Assembly: GCA_026413185.1 (NCBI GenBank)
Contig: CM048647.1
Coordinates: 98,415,411-98,479,410, forward strand
Direction of reading: 5' to 3'
Length of the DNA: 64,000 nt
From: Pueraria montana var. lobata
Taxonomy: Eukaryota > Streptophyta > Magnoliopsida > Fabales > Fabaceae
Under the pieces are notes generated by a model. That model did no database searches, was not told the origin of the DNA, and was given only the letters and a program-made list of their open reading frames with translations. Both the position numbers and the translations under genes were made by a program. Below are positions 36,860 through 47,624 of the stretch, piece by piece. Every line of letters begins with the position of its first letter. The first letter of the stretch is position 1.

Positions 36860-39800
36860 ATACATATCTCCTCTCATTAATAATGGAAATTATTATAAAC
36901 GTTGTGATAAAAAACTAATAAAGGAAACTATTGATGTGATTGTTATCTTTTTAATGTGACTGGTAATTGTCTTAGAAATATCAACATTTCACGATATGTT
37001 TGGGAGGTGCAATAATAAAAAGATGATCATTTTTTTTGTAAGATCTAAAAAGATCATTCCCTTCCAAATTGGCAGAAAATGAGAGAAGACCTAAAAAAAT
37101 GTCAGGATATCTCGTTTAATTTTATTAAAAATACATATCTCCTCTCATTAATAATGGAAATTATTATAAACGTTGTGATAAAAAACTAATAAAGGAAACT
37201 ATTGATGTGATTGTTATCTTTTTAATGTGATTGGTAATTGTCGTAGAAATATCAAAATTTCACGATATGTTTGGGAGGTGAGATAATAAAAAGATGATAA
37301 TTTTTTTTTGCTGAGATCTAAAAAGATCATTCCCTTCCAAATTGGCATAAAATGAGAGAAGACCTAAAAAAATTTCAGGATATCTCGTTTAATTTTATTA
37401 AAATTACATATCTACTCTCATTAATATTGGAAATTATTAAAAACGTTGTGATAAAAAAACTAATAAAGGAAACTATTAATGTGATTGTTATCTTTTTATT
37501 GTGATTGGTAATTGTCGTAGAAATGTCAAAATTTTACGATATGTATGGGCGGTGAAATAATAAAAAGATGATAATTTTTTTTTTGGTGAAATCTAAAAGG
37601 ATCATTCCCTTCCAAATTGGCTTAAAATGAGAGAAGACCTAAAAAAATTTAAGGATATCTCATTTAATTTTATTAAAATTACATATCTACTCTCATTAAT
37701 ATTGGAAATTATTATACACGTTGTGATAAAAAACTAATAAAGGAAACTATTAATGTGATTGTTATCTTTTTATTGTGATTGGTAATTGTCGTAGAAATAT
37801 CAAAATTTTACGATATGTATGGGCGGTTAAATAATAGAAAGATGATAATTTTTTTTTGGTGAAATCTAAAAGGATCATCCCCTTCCAAATTGGCTTAAAA
37901 TGAGAGAAGACCTAAAAAATTTTTAGGATATCTCGTTTAATTTTATTAAAAATACATATCTCCTCTCATTAATAATGGAAATTATTATAAACGTTGTGAT
38001 AAAAAACTAATAATGGAAACTATTGATGTGATTGTTATCTTTTTAATGTGACTGGTAATTGTCTTAGAAATATCAACATTTCACGATATGTTTGGGAGGT
38101 GAAATAATAAAAAGATGATCATTTTTTTTTGTGAGATATAAAAAGATCATTCCCTTCCAAATTGGCATAAAATGAGAGAAGACCTAAAAAAATTTCAGGA
38201 TATCTCGTTTAATTTTATTAAAAATACATATATCCTCTCATTAATAATGGAAATTATTAGAAACGTTGTGATAAAAAACTAATAAAGGAAACTATTGATG
38301 TGATTGTTATCTTTTTAATGTAATTGGTAATTGTCGTAGAAATATCAAAATTTCACGATATGTTTGGGAGGTGAAATAATAAAAAGATGATAATTTTTTT
38401 TTGCTGAGATCTAAAAAGATCATTCCCTTCCAAATTGGCATAAAATGAGAGAAGACCTAAAAAAATTTCAGGATATCTCGTTTAATTTTATTAAAAATAC
38501 ATATCTCCTCTCATTAATAATGGAAATTATTATAAACGTTGTGATAAAAAACTAATAAAGGAAACTATTGATGTGATTGTTATCTTTTTAAGGTGACTGG
38601 TAATTGTCTTAGAAATATCAACATTTCACGATATGTTTGGGAGGTGAAATAATAAAAAGATGATCATTTTTTTTGTAAGATCTAAAAAGATCATTCCCTT
38701 CCAAATTGGCATAAAATGAGAGAAGACCTAAAAAAATGTCAGGATATCTCGTTTAATTTTATTAAAAATACATATCTCCTCTCATTAATAATGGAAATTA
38801 TTATAAACGTTGTGATAAAAAACTAATAAAGGAAACTATTGATGTGATTGTTATCTTTTTAATGTGATTGGTAATTGTCGTAGAAATATCAAAATTTCAC
38901 GATATGTTTGGGAGGTGAGATAATAAAAAGATGATAATTTTTTTTTGCTGAGATCTAAAAAGATCATTCCCTTCCAAATTGGCATAAAATGAGAGAAGAC
39001 CTAAAAAAATTTCAGGATATCTCGTTTAATTTTATTAAAATTACATATCTACTCTCATTAATATTGGAAATTATTAAAAACGTTGTGATAAAAAAAACTA
39101 ATAAAGGAAACTATTAATGTGATTGTTATCTTTTTATTGTGATTGGTAATTGTCGTAGAAATGTCAAAATTTTACGATATGTATGGGCGGTGAAATAATA
39201 AAAAGATGATAATTTTTTTTTTGGTGAAATCTAAAAGGATCATTCCCTTCCAAATTGGCTTAAAATGAGAGAAGACCTAAAAAAATTTAAGGATATCTCA
39301 TTTAATTTTATTAAAATTACATATCTACTCTCATTAATATTGGAAATTATTATACACGTTGTGATAAAAAACTAATAAAGGAAACTATTAATGTGATTGT
39401 TATCTTTTTATTGTGATTGGTAATTGTCGTAGAAATATCAAAATTTTACGATATGTATGGGCGGTTAAATAATAGAAAGATGATAATTTTTTTTTTGGTG
39501 AAATCTAAAAGGATCATCCCCTTCCAAATTGGCTTAAAATGAGAGAAGACCTAAAAAATTTTTAGGATATCTCGTTTAATTTTATTAAAAATACATATCT
39601 CCTCTCATTAATAATGGAAATTATTATAAACGTTGTGATAAAAAACTAATAAAGGAAACTATTGATGTGATTGTTATCTTTTTAATGTGACTGGTAATTG
39701 TCTTAGAAATATCAACATTTCACGATATGTTTGGGAGGTGAAATAATAAAAAGATGATCATTTTTTTTTGTGAGATATAAAAAGATCATTCCCTTCCAAA

Positions 39801-41297
39801 TTGGCATAAAATGAGAGAAGACCTAAAAAAATTTCAGGATATCTCGTTTAATTTTATTAAAAATACATATATCCTCTCATTAATAATGGAAATTATTAGA
39901 AACGTTGTGATAAAAAACTAATAAAGGAAACTATTGATGTGATTGTTATCTTTTTAATGTAATTGGTAATTGTCATAGAAATATCAAAATTTCACGATAT
40001 GTTTGGGAGGTGAAATAATAAAAAGATGATAATTTTTTTTTGCTGAGATCTAAAAAGATCATTCCCTTCCAAATTGGCATAAAATGAGAGAAGACCTAAA
40101 AAAATTTCAGGATATCTCGTTTAATTTTATTAAAAATACATATCTCCTCTCATTAATAATGGAAATTATTATAAATGTTGTGATAAAAAACTAATAAAGG
40201 AAACTATTGATGTGATTGTTATCTTTTTAATGTGACTGGTAATTGTCTTAGAAATATCAACATTTCACGATATGTTTGGGAGGTGAAATAATAAAAAGAT
40301 GATCATTTTTTTTGTGAGATCTAAAAAGATCATTCCCTTCCAAATTGGCATAAAATGAGAGAAGACCTAAAAAAATGTCAGGATATCTCGTTTAATTTTA
40401 TTAAAAATACATATCTCCTCTCATTAATAATGGAAATTATTATAAACGTTGTGATAAAAAACTAATAAAGGAAACTATTGATGTGATTGTTATCTTTTTA
40501 ATGTGATTGGTAATTGTCGTAGAAATATCAAAATTTCACGATATGTTTGGGAGGTGAGATAATAAAAAGATGATAATTTTTTTTTGCTGAGATCTAAAAA
40601 GATCATTCCCTTCCAAATTGGCATAAAATGAGAGAAGACCTAAAAAAATTTCAGGATATCTCGTTTAATTTTATTAAAATTACATATCTACTCTCATTAA
40701 TATTGGAAATTATTAAAAACGTTGTGATAAAAAAACTAATAAAGGAAACTATTAATGTGATTGTTATCTTTTTATTGTGATTGGTAATTGTCGTAGAAAT
40801 GTCAAAATTTTACGATATGTATGGGCGGTGAAATAATAAAAAGATGATAATTTTTTTTTTGGTGAAATCTAAAAGGATCATTCCCTTCCAAATTGGCTTA
40901 AAATGAGAGAAGACCTAAAAAAATTTAAGGATATCTCATTTAATTTTATTAAAATTACATATCTACTCTCATTAATATTGGAAATTTTTATACACGTTGT
41001 GATAAAAAACTAATAAAGGTAACTATTAATGTGATTGTTATCTTTTTATTGTGATTGGTAATTGTCGTAGAAATATCAAAATTTTACGATATGTATGGGC
41101 GGTTAAATAATAGAAAGATGATAATTTTTTTTTTGGTGAAATCTAAAAGGATCATCCCCTTCCAAATTGGCTTAAAATGAGAGAAGACCTAAAAAATTTT
41201 TAGGATATCTCGTTTAATTTTATTAAAAATACATATCTCCTCTCATTAATAATGGAAATTATTATAAACGTTGTGATAAAAAACTAATAAAGGAAAC
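36860..41297. repeat. Higher-order repeat block D: six-monomer unit, ~1,638 bp, continuing beyond element 2
   Basis: The marker TTACATATCTACTCTCATTA starts at 37404, 39041 and 40680. Subtracting element 2 and one target-site copy, the next marker copy (51322, with one base changed) falls about 1,639 bp later, in register. The unit includes two monomers with GTATGGGCGGT and one with GTGAGATAATAAAAAG. Confidence 0.9.
41293..41297. repeat. Target-site duplication GAAAC of element 2 (partner at 50296-50300)
   Basis: The satellite motif AAAGGAAACTATT is cut after GAAAC. GAAAC is repeated after the right end of element 2 and followed by TATTGATG, the normal continuation of the monomer. Confidence 0.97.
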
Positions 41298-43968
41298 TGT
41301 AACCCCCCTTTCTTATAAAACATAATTTAACTATTTAATTTATTTTATATATTTATTTCAAAGTTCTGATACGTTCTATTACAATCCAAAATATGTTCTG
41401 TAATTTACATCATTAAAATTTATATAAACACTGCTACAAAATAATTCTAACTACTACAACATTATTGTCTACCCAAAATAGTCCCCATCCTATAGCTCTG
41501 GACCATGTCTGCATCTGTAACTTCTAATTAATCTTCCAAATACCTGCAATCACACTCCCCTAGAATCTGGGGACAGCATTACCGGATCAGGCATTTAATT
41601 TCTCATAGAATTAAAACAATTTCAAACAAATACATATCATAACAAATTAATTAGTTACACACATAATTAAATGCAGTATGATTTATGCAATGCAGTTTTT
41701 GACTCAAATTCATTTTTGACCCTGCTCCATGGAGACTTCCCCTTTGAGTGTTTAGTAAGTAACTGGCCTACCATTACGTACAGCAATTCAGCCATCAGCC
41801 CCTACTAAACGCGAATAAACTAAACAGAATTAGGAGATCAGGATACCCGGAAGGCCACCACGGCAGCATCTCTGTCCAAATTACAGCCACATGTGGAATT
41901 GCCAATATCCCTCACCCCACAGACTATATAATCACAGACTATACAGTCCTGTCTAACTTACTCTGCTCACCCATTTCTCAGGACTATCATATTCTCTGTT
42001 CACAATCTCAATCATCTTTTCAAATACATGACTACCGCAGTCCGGTCAGTCAACACAGTTCTCTGTTCATAATCTCAATCATATTTTCAAATACATGACT
42101 ACCGCAGTCCGGTCAGTCAACACAGTTCTCTTTTCATAATCTCAATCATATTTTCAAATACATGACTACCGCAATCCGGTCAGTCAACACAGTCCTGGAA
42201 ATCAATTCCCCCATAAATACTCATTTCTCATTTGAAATCTTTGTATTTTCCAAGAACTCAAGCTTATGCAATATGACAATGATGCTAATAAACAAATAAT
42301 TAATATTAAGCAATCACATAAAAATTATAAAAATTCACTATTAGGTAAAGTTACTAAACTACCCTTAATCTTTTCTAAAATTCCATCTATGTCCTAAATT
42401 TTGAAATGACCAAATTACCCTTGCTCTTTTTCAAAAATTCCCATTTTGTCCCTACATGTAAAATGACCATTTTGCCCTTGATTTTACAAAAATTTCCACA
42501 TAATATCCCTTGCATTTAGGGCTGGCCGAATGGTATACACACCATTTCCAACATGTTTTCCAAAGCAACAACTTCCAATTCCAACCAAAAATCAACCAAA
42601 TCACAAATTCAATCAAAATTCAACAAACCAAATTTCAACCATCACAACACATCAAAAATTCAATCAAACATCATTCCAATCCATGAATTACAATCACAAG
42701 CATCAAAAACACAAAACCCCTAAATCAATTTCAAGTTTTCATGATTCTAGGTCAAAATTTTAATCTAAGCCTACAACATGTTTTCTTCTAATTCCAAGGG
42801 TTCTAATTGAAATTAAATGCCTAGATCCTTACCTTAGACTCTTTAATTGAAGAAAAAGCCTTGAATTCCTTTCTCCCTCACTCCTTGGTCTTGTAGGAAT
42901 TTTTGAGATTTCCTTCAATTTCTTTCTCTACTAGCCGAATTATGTGAGGTAGGGTGAAGTTTGGATGGTTGGGTTTCTTAATTTGAGATGAGATGATGAA
43001 GTTAAGATGAAATTGAAATGAAGGAGCTGCAGCTGCTGTGGGAGGAACTCACGGTTCTGTTTTTGTGAGAGATAGCTTTTTGGTGACTTTTTGCCTTTTA
43101 CTTAAGTTATTTGCTTCATTAAATCAAGAATTAACCAAATTGGACTTTGCCTTCAAGTCCAGCTGCTGCCTGCACGTCCAGCAGCTCTATTGGACCAAGG
43201 GCAGTCCACTTGCCAAGCCTTTCCAGCCCACTTGGACAGCCAAGGAGTTCCAAGTCACTTGCCTACCCCAAAAGTCAACATTTCAAGAACTTTGTAGAAA
43301 TTTCTAGAAGGTAATTAGGGCTGCTAATTATTTTACAATGTGATTAGAATTTGAAGAAAATAACATCACCATTGGATTCCTCACTATCAAAAACCTTGGG
43401 GTAGTGTCTTACTTATCTCTTAATCCAAGCCTAATTAGCTTAATTTAGTGATCTTAGAAAAGCCTAAGTTGTCACTTTTTGATTGGTTAAGGTTCTAAAT
43501 TAAATTTTTCTTGATAATTATTCTAAGTATATTACAATTATTAGATAATTCTATAGATATCCTATGAATTTTCTCTAAATTTTCTGTCTTAGAATTTTAC
43601 CGTAATAATTCCTCAAAGTTCTAACTTTCAGAAAATCCTAACAATTCTGAATAAGCATTTTAATTCTTTATCTGTATATATTTTTAATCTATATTCTATT
43701 ACCTTTCTTTTAAGTTATAAATGAGTTCAAAATTCTACACTTGAAAATTTATCCTGGACAGCTGTCTGACATAGCAGTCCAGTCAACTATCAATTTCGAC
43801 AAAAACAAAGACATTTGGAAATTCAGAAAATTCTTCTGAGTAAAACTGTATTAATTTCATTAAGAGAATATGTACATAAGGTTTCTATAAATTCTATAAA
43901 ATATAGTGCATAAATGTTAATAATATACATATATAAATGCGTACAATTAATAAAATGAGGATGTTACA
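41298..43968 (-). repeat. 3' LTR of element 2
   Basis: 2,671 bp. Read on the minus strand it starts TGTAACATCC (43968) and ends GGGGGGTTACA (41298). It contains three 67-bp tandem units beginning at 42027, 42094 and 42161. Open frames at 42530-42763 and 43038-43307 have identical twins in the other LTR and are antisense to the element; I regard them as chance frames. Confidence 0.96.
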
Positions 43969-43969
43969 A

Positions 43970-43978
43970 TTCTCCCCT
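43970..43978 (-). promoter_or_regulatory. Polypurine tract of element 2
   Basis: On the minus strand AGGGGAGAA precedes the 3' LTR, as in element 1. Confidence 0.9.
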
Positions 43979-44047
43979 ACTAATAAAAATTTCGTCCTCG
44001 AAATTTCTAATACAAATATATAACCATACAACTATACAACAAAATAA

Positions 44048-44206
44048 CTATACAAACAAATGAGGATATGTTTCTTTCATTTTTTCCTCTAACTCCCATG
44101 TAGCATCACCTCTGATATCATCCCAAATAACCTTAACTAGAGAAATTTCTTTACCTCTCAGGTACTTAATCCTTCTGTCCTCAATCTTAACAGGCTTTGT
44201 TTCAAA
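44048..44206 (-). pseudogene. Chromodomain module of element 2, open and in frame
   Basis: Fifty-two codons plus a stop with no interruption: FETKPVKIEDRR, then YLRGKEISLVKVIWDD, GDATWELEEKMKE and YPHLFV. This is the complete chromodomain-type C-terminus of a plant chromovirus integrase and the only module of either element that is undamaged. The upstream integrase is broken and out of frame, so as a gene it is part of a pseudogene. Confidence 0.85.
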
Positions 44207-44850
44207 TGTTAGGTTTTCCTTTCTCTTCTAATGTACAGGCTCTTAAGAGATCTTCTAATGTTCGAATAGTCCTTTCTGTTTGACCATCAATCTTAGGGTG
44301 TTATACTAAACTAAGATAAAATTTTACTTCTTAAAGCTTTCTGAAAATCTTTCCAAAAATTTAAAAACAAAGCTAGGGTCTTTATTACACTCTATACTAG
44401 TAGGTACTCCAGATAATCTAATTATTTCCTTTAAGTACAATTAAGCTAATTTTTCTAAATTAAGCTAATCTTTCTAAAGAATACCTAATATTTATTGAAA
44501 GCAAAATGTACTAATTTAGTTAATCTATCTACAATTACTCAAATGGTATCAAAATTCCTATGTGTTCTAGGTAATCCTACCACAAAATCCATTGATATAC
44601 TATTCCGTTTCCATATAGGTATCTCTAAAGGATGTAACAGATCAAAGGGTTTCTGATATTCAATCTTTGCTTTCTAACATGTTAAACATCTAGCCACATA
44701 TTCTACTACATCTCTCTTCATCCTAGACCACCAAAACATTCCCTTTAAATCTTTATATATTTTTGTTGTTCTAGGATGAATACTAAGTTTACTTTTGTGC
44801 CCTTCCTCCAAAATTAATTCCTTAAATTCTTGATCATTAGGTACACAAAT
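44207..44850 (-). pseudogene. Integrase of element 2 (broken)
   Basis: Read on the minus strand: GHKSKLSIHP and FWWSRMKR, then CLTC followed by a stop specific to this copy, SMDFVVGLP with the first catalytic Asp, the shared TGA before VIVDRLTKL, CNKDPSF in place of the SDRD motif, and GQTERTI with the catalytic Glu. The jump after LLRACTLEE to the chromodomain is the same deletion as in element 1. An additional short duplication of a TTAAGCTAAT-type segment lies near 44445-44475. Confidence 0.88.
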
Positions 44851-45049
44851 TCTATTTTAAACCTAATAATTATATCCATTCCTAAATTAAATTCTTTTTC
44901 CTTACCTGATCCCATTAATCCTTTCTTTTCTGGAATACATTCATCTGCATCTTGTTTCTTCCTAATCTCTTCCAAAAATCATTAGTAATCCTTCCTAATT
45001 GAATTTTTTTCCCCTAACTGTACACAAATTTAAATCTCTAAATTATTCT

Positions 45050-45480
45050 ATTAATTCTAATTCTTTAATCCTCATAGTTGACATATGCACAATTTTCCTA
45101 CTTAAAGCATCTTCTACTACATTAGCCTCTCTTGGATGATACCTTAATTGAAAATCATAATCTTTAATAAACTCCATCCATCTTCTTTGTCTCCTTTCCA
45201 AAAATTTTTTTTTCAAACAAATATTTTAAACTCTTATGATCACTATATACATCAAATATTGATCCATATAAATAATGTCTCCAAATCTTCAAAGCAAAAA
45301 CTATAGCTGCTAACTCCAAATCATGAGTAAGATAATTTCTCTCATGTGATTTTAACCGCCTAGATGCATAAGCTACCACTTTCCTATTTTATATCAACAC
45401 ACATCCTAACCCTAGAGATGAAACACCACAGTATACCTCATAGGATTCATTTGGGTTAGGTAAAATTAAAACTAGTGAGG
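45050..45480 (-). pseudogene. RNase H domain of element 2 (frameshifted)
   Basis: The open part (45164-45379) has VAYASRRLKSHERNY, HDLELAAIVFALKIWRHYL and VYSDHKSLKYLFEKK. A length change in the A-run then shifts the frame, and RWMEF, FQLRYHPREANVVEDALSRK and the ELELIE end follow in another frame down to about 45050. Confidence 0.88.
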
Positions 45481-45554
45481 TAGTCAATTTATGTTTCAAT
45501 TCATGGAAAATTTTCTCACAACTCTCGCTCCAAATAAAATTCTATTAAGGGTCC

Positions 45555-46222
45555 AGCTATCTTAGAAAATCCTTCAATCAATCTTCTATAATATCCATCA
45601 AATCCTAAGAACTATTAATCTCAGTTACTGTCTTAGGCTTTTCCCATTCTAAAACTGCTTCTACCTTAGAAAAATCTACACTTATTCCATCTTTAGAAAT
45701 TACATGTCCTAAAATTTTCACTTCCTCCAACCAAAATTCACACTTAGACAATTTAGCATATAATTTTCTATCTTTTAAAATTTCTAATATTATTCTAAGA
45801 TGATTTTCATGTTCTTCTTTATTTTTAGAATATATTAATATAACATCTATTCTAGATCAAGGATATTTATTCTTTATAGTTACTTTATTTAATTGTCTAT
45901 AATCTATACATAACCTATATACTCCATCTTTCTTTTTAACTAATAATACTGGGGCTCACCATAGGGACACACTATGCCTTACAAATTATTTTTCTAATAA
46001 TTCTTCCAATTGTTTCTTTAACTCAATTAATTTCAATAATAACATTCTATATGGTTGCATAGAAATTGGTCTAGTAGTAGGCATCAAATCTATAATAATT
46101 TCTATTTCTCTTTCAGGAAGCAAACTAGAAACATCCTCAGGAAAAATTTCAGGATATTCATTTACAACTAGCACAGAGTCAATTTCAATTTTATCTTCTT
46201 TAGTTCCAAGAGATGATAACAT
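45555..46222 (-). pseudogene. Reverse transcriptase of element 2 with an 80-codon catalytic-core deletion
   Basis: Starts in the linker (VVNEYPEIFPEDVS), then RPISMQPYRM, the shared stop in the APV motif (near 45950), LCIDYRQLNK and KYP. At about 45848 the sequence passes directly from the RID of the PRIDD motif to ILIYSKN. Compared with element 1, everything between two ATAGATG heptamers (10278 and 14159 there) is gone. This removes 240 bp of RT sequence, excluding the nested element and its target duplication, and leaves the frame open. FSKIDL and the first part of FIDD, which carry catalytic Asp residues, are lost. KLYAKLSKCEFWL and GHVISKDGI follow. Confidence 0.9.
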
Positions 46223-46229
46223 GTATTTT

Positions 46230-46527
46230 TTTTTTTTTTTTTTTGAATTTCACTTCTAAATGATATTTCCTTAGGTTGGATAGGCTTAAGTCCAGAAACA
46301 TTAAGTTTAGGAAAAATTAAAGTTTTAGAAGCACAATCTATTAGAATAAGGTTGGCTACCAACCAATCCATTCCTAATATCACATCAAGGTCAATCAAAG
46401 GCGAACAAATCAAGTTCACAACAAATTGTCTATCTCGGATAGTTATCACACAATTCAAACGTATTTTAGAGGTTAAGATTTTAAACATGATTAACATCCT
46501 CAACTTACAGCTGTACTTTAGAACCAT
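46230..46527 (-). pseudogene. Aspartic protease fragment of element 2
   Basis: Contains LNCVITIRDRQFVVNLIC and the hallmark DVILGMDWL, then CASKTLIFPK. Compared with element 1 it keeps the normal Trp but lacks about a dozen residues near the start. It ends in a run of about 20 A (T on the plus strand, 46228-46246) that disrupts the junction with RT. The catalytic Asp motif is not present. Confidence 0.85.
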
Positions 46528-46539
46528 AATTCCAACAAA

Positions 46540-47257
46540 TCACTATTAGAAAGACTTTCAAAATACCTCAAATTACTCCAATTCACTACTACCAATTTAA
46601 TTGTTACTTGAATTTCCAACATCAAGACACACACCCTTAGGCCTTCCAATCACATACTCTTTCAATTTTTATTTTTTATTTTTTTATTTTTTTATTTTTT
46701 TTAAATTTCTTAGGACAACTACTACTAACTTAGCATTTGGGTCCTATTCTACCCTATTAATCAAGGTTTGACCATCAAGAATTCTCATATATATATACCT
46801 ACCAACTAAGACTTATAACATGGATCCTTGATAACCTCAATTATACAAGTCTTAAATCATCACTTACACCATGGGAATGTAATTAAACATATTAAACCCG
46901 CAGGCTATTTTACTGCACCAGAAAAATGCACTATTTTGGTTCTAAATCATGTCCAAAACACAAAATTTCAAGTCCTAATAGTTAAGATATAAATCCTGTG
47001 ACAAATTTATACTAAGATACACTGTTTCAGCCTTCAAAACACATGAAAACATCCATTAGAACAATATGGCAATAACCATACTTTCGACATCTCATCATAT
47101 TCCAAACATCAAGGTACCTTCAAAACTTTGTTTTCTTTCTTTTGTCAAACTCAACTATTATCCTATAAACTCAATTATTTGGGCCTCTATTCTCAACCTT
47201 GATCTACGAACTCAGGTCTTTAGATCTCCTTTCTCAACTAACTCAAGATTATAAGTC
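46540..47257 (-). other. Non-coding stretch occupying the gag region of element 2
   Basis: Homologous to 8803-9560 of element 1, with no long frame. It includes a T-rich low-complexity tract (ATTTTTTATT type) at about 46665-46705 that is expanded relative to element 1, and a TATATATATA tract near 46790. Confidence 0.6.
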
Positions 47258-47533
47258 TTAAATCCACAAAATAAGAAACATGGAAAATAACCCAACTTGG
47301 ATAATAATAATAATAATAATTTTAGCATTAGGAGGGAAAGTCATCTCGACTGAGTCCTGAGTGTGCACCCTCACAACTTTATCAAGATTTTCTTTCTTCC
47401 TTTCTGCCATCTTAGCTATACTATTGGTTTCAACTCTAGGATTTATAACTAGCCTTCCTCTTCTCATTTCTACATGTCTTAAAATTTCAGATCTAGTTAC
47501 TACCCTTTTTCCCATAATATTCTTAACAAACAA
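47258..47533 (-). pseudogene. Gag-like remnant of element 2
   Basis: A 91-codon frame homologous to 8596-8802, beginning just downstream of the PBS. It shares VVTRSEILRHVEMRRGRLVI and VRVHTQDSVEMTFPP. The C-terminal extension arises from an ATT microsatellite (about 47303-47322) that encodes a run of Ile and is not conserved. No capsid or zinc-knuckle motif. Confidence 0.45.
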
Positions 47534-47608
47534 AAATTCTAATCAGGGTAACACAGCAAAACACCTAATAGACCCACTACTCGCAAGTCCTAGAGATGCA
47601 TAACCAGA

Positions 47609-47620
47609 GCTCTGATACCA
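47609..47620 (-). promoter_or_regulatory. Primer-binding site of element 2
   Basis: GCTCTGATACCA on the plus strand is TGGTATCAGAGC on the minus strand, the initiator-Met tRNA type. It lies four bases from the 5' LTR that starts at 47625 and sets the minus orientation. Confidence 0.95.
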
Positions 47621-47624
47621 CTAA

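Larger units (their letters stand above)
18691..41297. repeat. AT-rich ~271-bp satellite, first segment, about 83 monomers
   Basis: Uninterrupted head-to-tail monomers. Each carries, in order, TCTCCTCTCATTAATAATGG, an ACGTTGTGATAAAAAACTA block, AAAGGAAACTATT, GTTATCTTTTTAATGTGA, GTAGAAATATCAAAATTTCA, CGATATGTTTGGGAGGTGAA, a T-run of about 7-11, the hairpin GATCTAAAAAGATC, TTCCAAATTGGCATAAAATG and GGATATCTCGTTTAATTTTA. No open frame of 60 codons occurs in it. Monomers are about 268-273 bp and grouped into higher-order repeats that change along the array (separate entries). Between blocks (about 24072-25700 and 35770-36860) monomers are less regularly grouped. Confidence 0.97.

Noticed and set aside
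18691..41297. CRISPR-like array
   Set aside because: Repeats are ~271 bp and contiguous without unique spacers, in a plant nuclear context.
42530..43307. Two frames duplicated exactly at 48857-49634
   Set aside because: They sit in the two LTRs of element 2, antisense to it. The duplication is the LTR duplication, not a gene pair.
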